From Anaerolineales bacterium (GTDB lineage: Bacteria > Chloroflexota > Anaerolineae > Anaerolineales > DRMV01), in assembly GCA_015494815.1 (NCBI GenBank), contig WGAK01000248.1, positions 1 to 7,245 on the forward strand: DNA of 7,245 nt, in the 5' to 3' direction. A program made the translations under genes and the position numbers. Below, one piece after another: positions 6,115-7,245 of the stretch (its first letter is position 1; every line of letters begins with the position of its first letter). The notes below the pieces were generated by a model. That model saw only the letters and a program-made list of their open reading frames with translations, had not been told where the DNA came from and ran no database searches.

Positions 6115-7214
6115 CACGCTTCGTCGTCCCACCGGGTGAGGGTGGCAGCGAATTCGGGGGTAAGCCGAGCCGCCCAGGTGGCAAGCAGGCGTCCGGCCCG
6201 TCGAATGTCGTCCAGCGCCACCATCTCCACGGGGGTGTGCATGTAGCGCAGGGGGATGCTCACCAGGCCGGTGGGCACGCCGGCGCGGGCCACTTGCAGG
6301 GCGGCCGCGTCGGTGCCCGAGTAGGTGGGCAGGTATTCGGTGTGGTGGGGGATATCCTCCGCCTGGGCCGTGGCCTGCAGCGCGGCATACACTTTGGGAT
6401 GGATGTTGGCCCCCGTGCCCAAGGCCACGCCGCCACCCAGGGGGAAGCCCTGGTGTTCGGCCACGCCGGGCCCGCGACCGAAAGTTACATCTACGGCCAC
6501 GGCGACGGTAGGCTGCAGGCCGTAGGCCGCGGTGGCCGCGCCGGCCATGGTGGTTTCTTCCTGAACCGTGGCCACGATGTCCACATCCCAGGCCGGGCGG
6601 CAGGCCGCCAGCGCCTGCAAGGCCAGGGTCAGGGCCGCGACCGAGGCCCGGTTGTCCAGGCCGGGGCTCACGACGAAGGCTTCGCCCAGCATCTGGGGCT
6701 CGCGCGCGAAGGTGGCAGGCGTGCCCACGGGCACCCGGCGGCGCAGGGCTCGCGGGCCAAGGCCGGTTTCCACCCGCAGCGCGTCCAGAGGCAGGGGCTT
6801 GTCCGCGGGCACTTCGGGCGCCCAGGCGCGCGGCCAGGGGCGCAACACGCCGTACACCGGCTCGCCGGCCGGGGGCCACAGCCACACCGCCTGATGGGGC
6901 AACAGCCGGGCATCCAGGCCGCCGATGGGGGCCAGCGCAATCAGGCCGTGCTCGTCCACATGGGCGACGACGAAGCCGATGGTGTCCATGTGTGCGGCCA
7001 GCAGCAGCCGGGGCCGGGGGGCCGGGCCGTGGCCGTGCCGCCGCGCGACCACGCTGCCCAAGGGCGTGGTAAATACCTCGTCGGCCCAGGGCGCCCAGTG
7101 GCGCTGCAGCCAGGCGCGCACCGGCTCTTCCGCACCCGATACGCCGGGTGTGCGCAGCAGGTCGGGCAGCCAGGTGGTCAGGTCGGCGGGGGCAGCGGCA
7201 GCAACCTGGGACAT
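6114..7214 (-). CDS. M42-family metallo-aminopeptidase, 366 aa
   Basis: Predicted cytoplasmic co-catalytic metal aminopeptidase of the M42 family (the FrvX/CelM/PepA-type glutamyl aminopeptidase and TET peptidase group), which trims residues from peptide N-termini, often as a large self-compartmentalised oligomer. The metal-site residues appear in family order: His75 in AAHMDTIGF, bridging Asp187 in PGLDNRAS, catalytic Glu219 and ligand Glu220 in VQEETTMAGA, Asp242 in AVDVTFG, and His326 in RYMHTPVEM. The length is usual for M42. The start ATG at 7214-7212 has AGGGAG about seven bases upstream. Compared with the frequent family wording HMDEIG and EEVGLRGA, this protein has Thr78 after HMD and TTM after the Glu pair, so its substrate preference may differ. 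Some M42 proteins were once annotated as endoglucanases; the motifs here support a peptidase. It converges with cysC, and its promoter lies outside the window. Confidence 0.93.
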   Translation of the reverse strand: MSQVAAAAPADLTTWLPDLLRTPGVSGAEEPVRAWLQRHWAPWADEVFTTPLGSVVARRHGHGPAPRPRLLLAAHMDTIGFVVAHVDEHGLIALAPIGGLDARLLPHQAVWLWPPAGEPVYGVLRPWPRAWAPEVPADKPLPLDALRVETGLGPRALRRRVPVGTPATFAREPQMLGEAFVVSPGLDNRASVAALTLALQALAACRPAWDVDIVATVQEETTMAGAATAAYGLQPTVAVAVDVTFGRGPGVAEHQGFPLGGGVALGTGANIHPKVYAALQATAQAEDIPHHTEYLPTYSGTDAAALQVARAGVPTGLVSIPLRYMHTPVEMVALDDIRRAGRLLATWAARLTPEFAATLTRWDDEA

Positions 7215-7245
7215 GCGTCAACTCCCTACGGCGTGGGGGTGGGGG

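Noticed and set aside
6085..7221. Alternative 378-codon minus-strand frame over the M42 gene
   Set aside because: Arg/Pro/Gly-rich and without motifs; the overlapping frame from 7214 has all M42 metal ligands and a proper ribosome-binding site.

Overview
This GC-rich window has a conventional bacterial gene layout: short intergenic spaces, sigma-70-like promoters, strong Shine-Dalgarno sites and intrinsic terminators with U-tracts. A T-box riboswitch in front of thrS, a CysA-type sulfurtransferase and an M42 peptidase in a high-GC background suggest a Chloroflexota (Anaerolineae-like) or other high-GC Gram-positive-type lineage. That assignment is inference from gene content and protein style; no taxonomic search was possible.

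Layout, left to right. (1) Positions 1-152 are a perfect inverted repeat with 76-base arms and no loop. It starts at the first base and most likely is a fold-back assembly or amplification artefact at a contig end. It overlies the C-terminal tail of rpsB (ribosomal protein S2, minus strand, start at 938), so the true S2 C-terminus is lost. (2) Positions 939-1209 are a divergent control region: a structured rpsB 5' leader and its extended -10 promoter on the minus strand, and a near-consensus promoter for tRNA-Val(GAC) on the plus strand. (3) The tRNA is followed within about 10-15 bases by a full T-box leader (ACC threonine specifier, TGGA acceptor-binding bulge, competing antiterminator and terminator) and then thrS, which encodes a threonyl-tRNA synthetase lacking the TGS domain. 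No promoter fits between tRNA and T-box, so they appear to share one transcript. (4) After a strong terminator, a new promoter with a DtxR/MntR-like palindrome just downstream of the predicted transcription start drives an FTR1-type iron permease gene and, 36 bases later, a two-domain sulfurtransferase gene. (5) After a hairpin terminator, a separate promoter drives cysC (APS kinase). (6) A terminator separates cysC from a convergent M42-family metallo-aminopeptidase gene on the minus strand, whose promoter lies beyond the window.

The genes fall into a translation block (rpsB, tRNA-Val, thrS) and a metal/sulfur block (iron permease, sulfurtransferase, APS kinase), plus a peptidase. I see no mobile element, CRISPR array, phage gene or defence system. 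The most informative content is regulatory: the tRNA/T-box tandem and the putative metal operator over the iron permease/sulfurtransferase operon. I do not claim a wholly new system.
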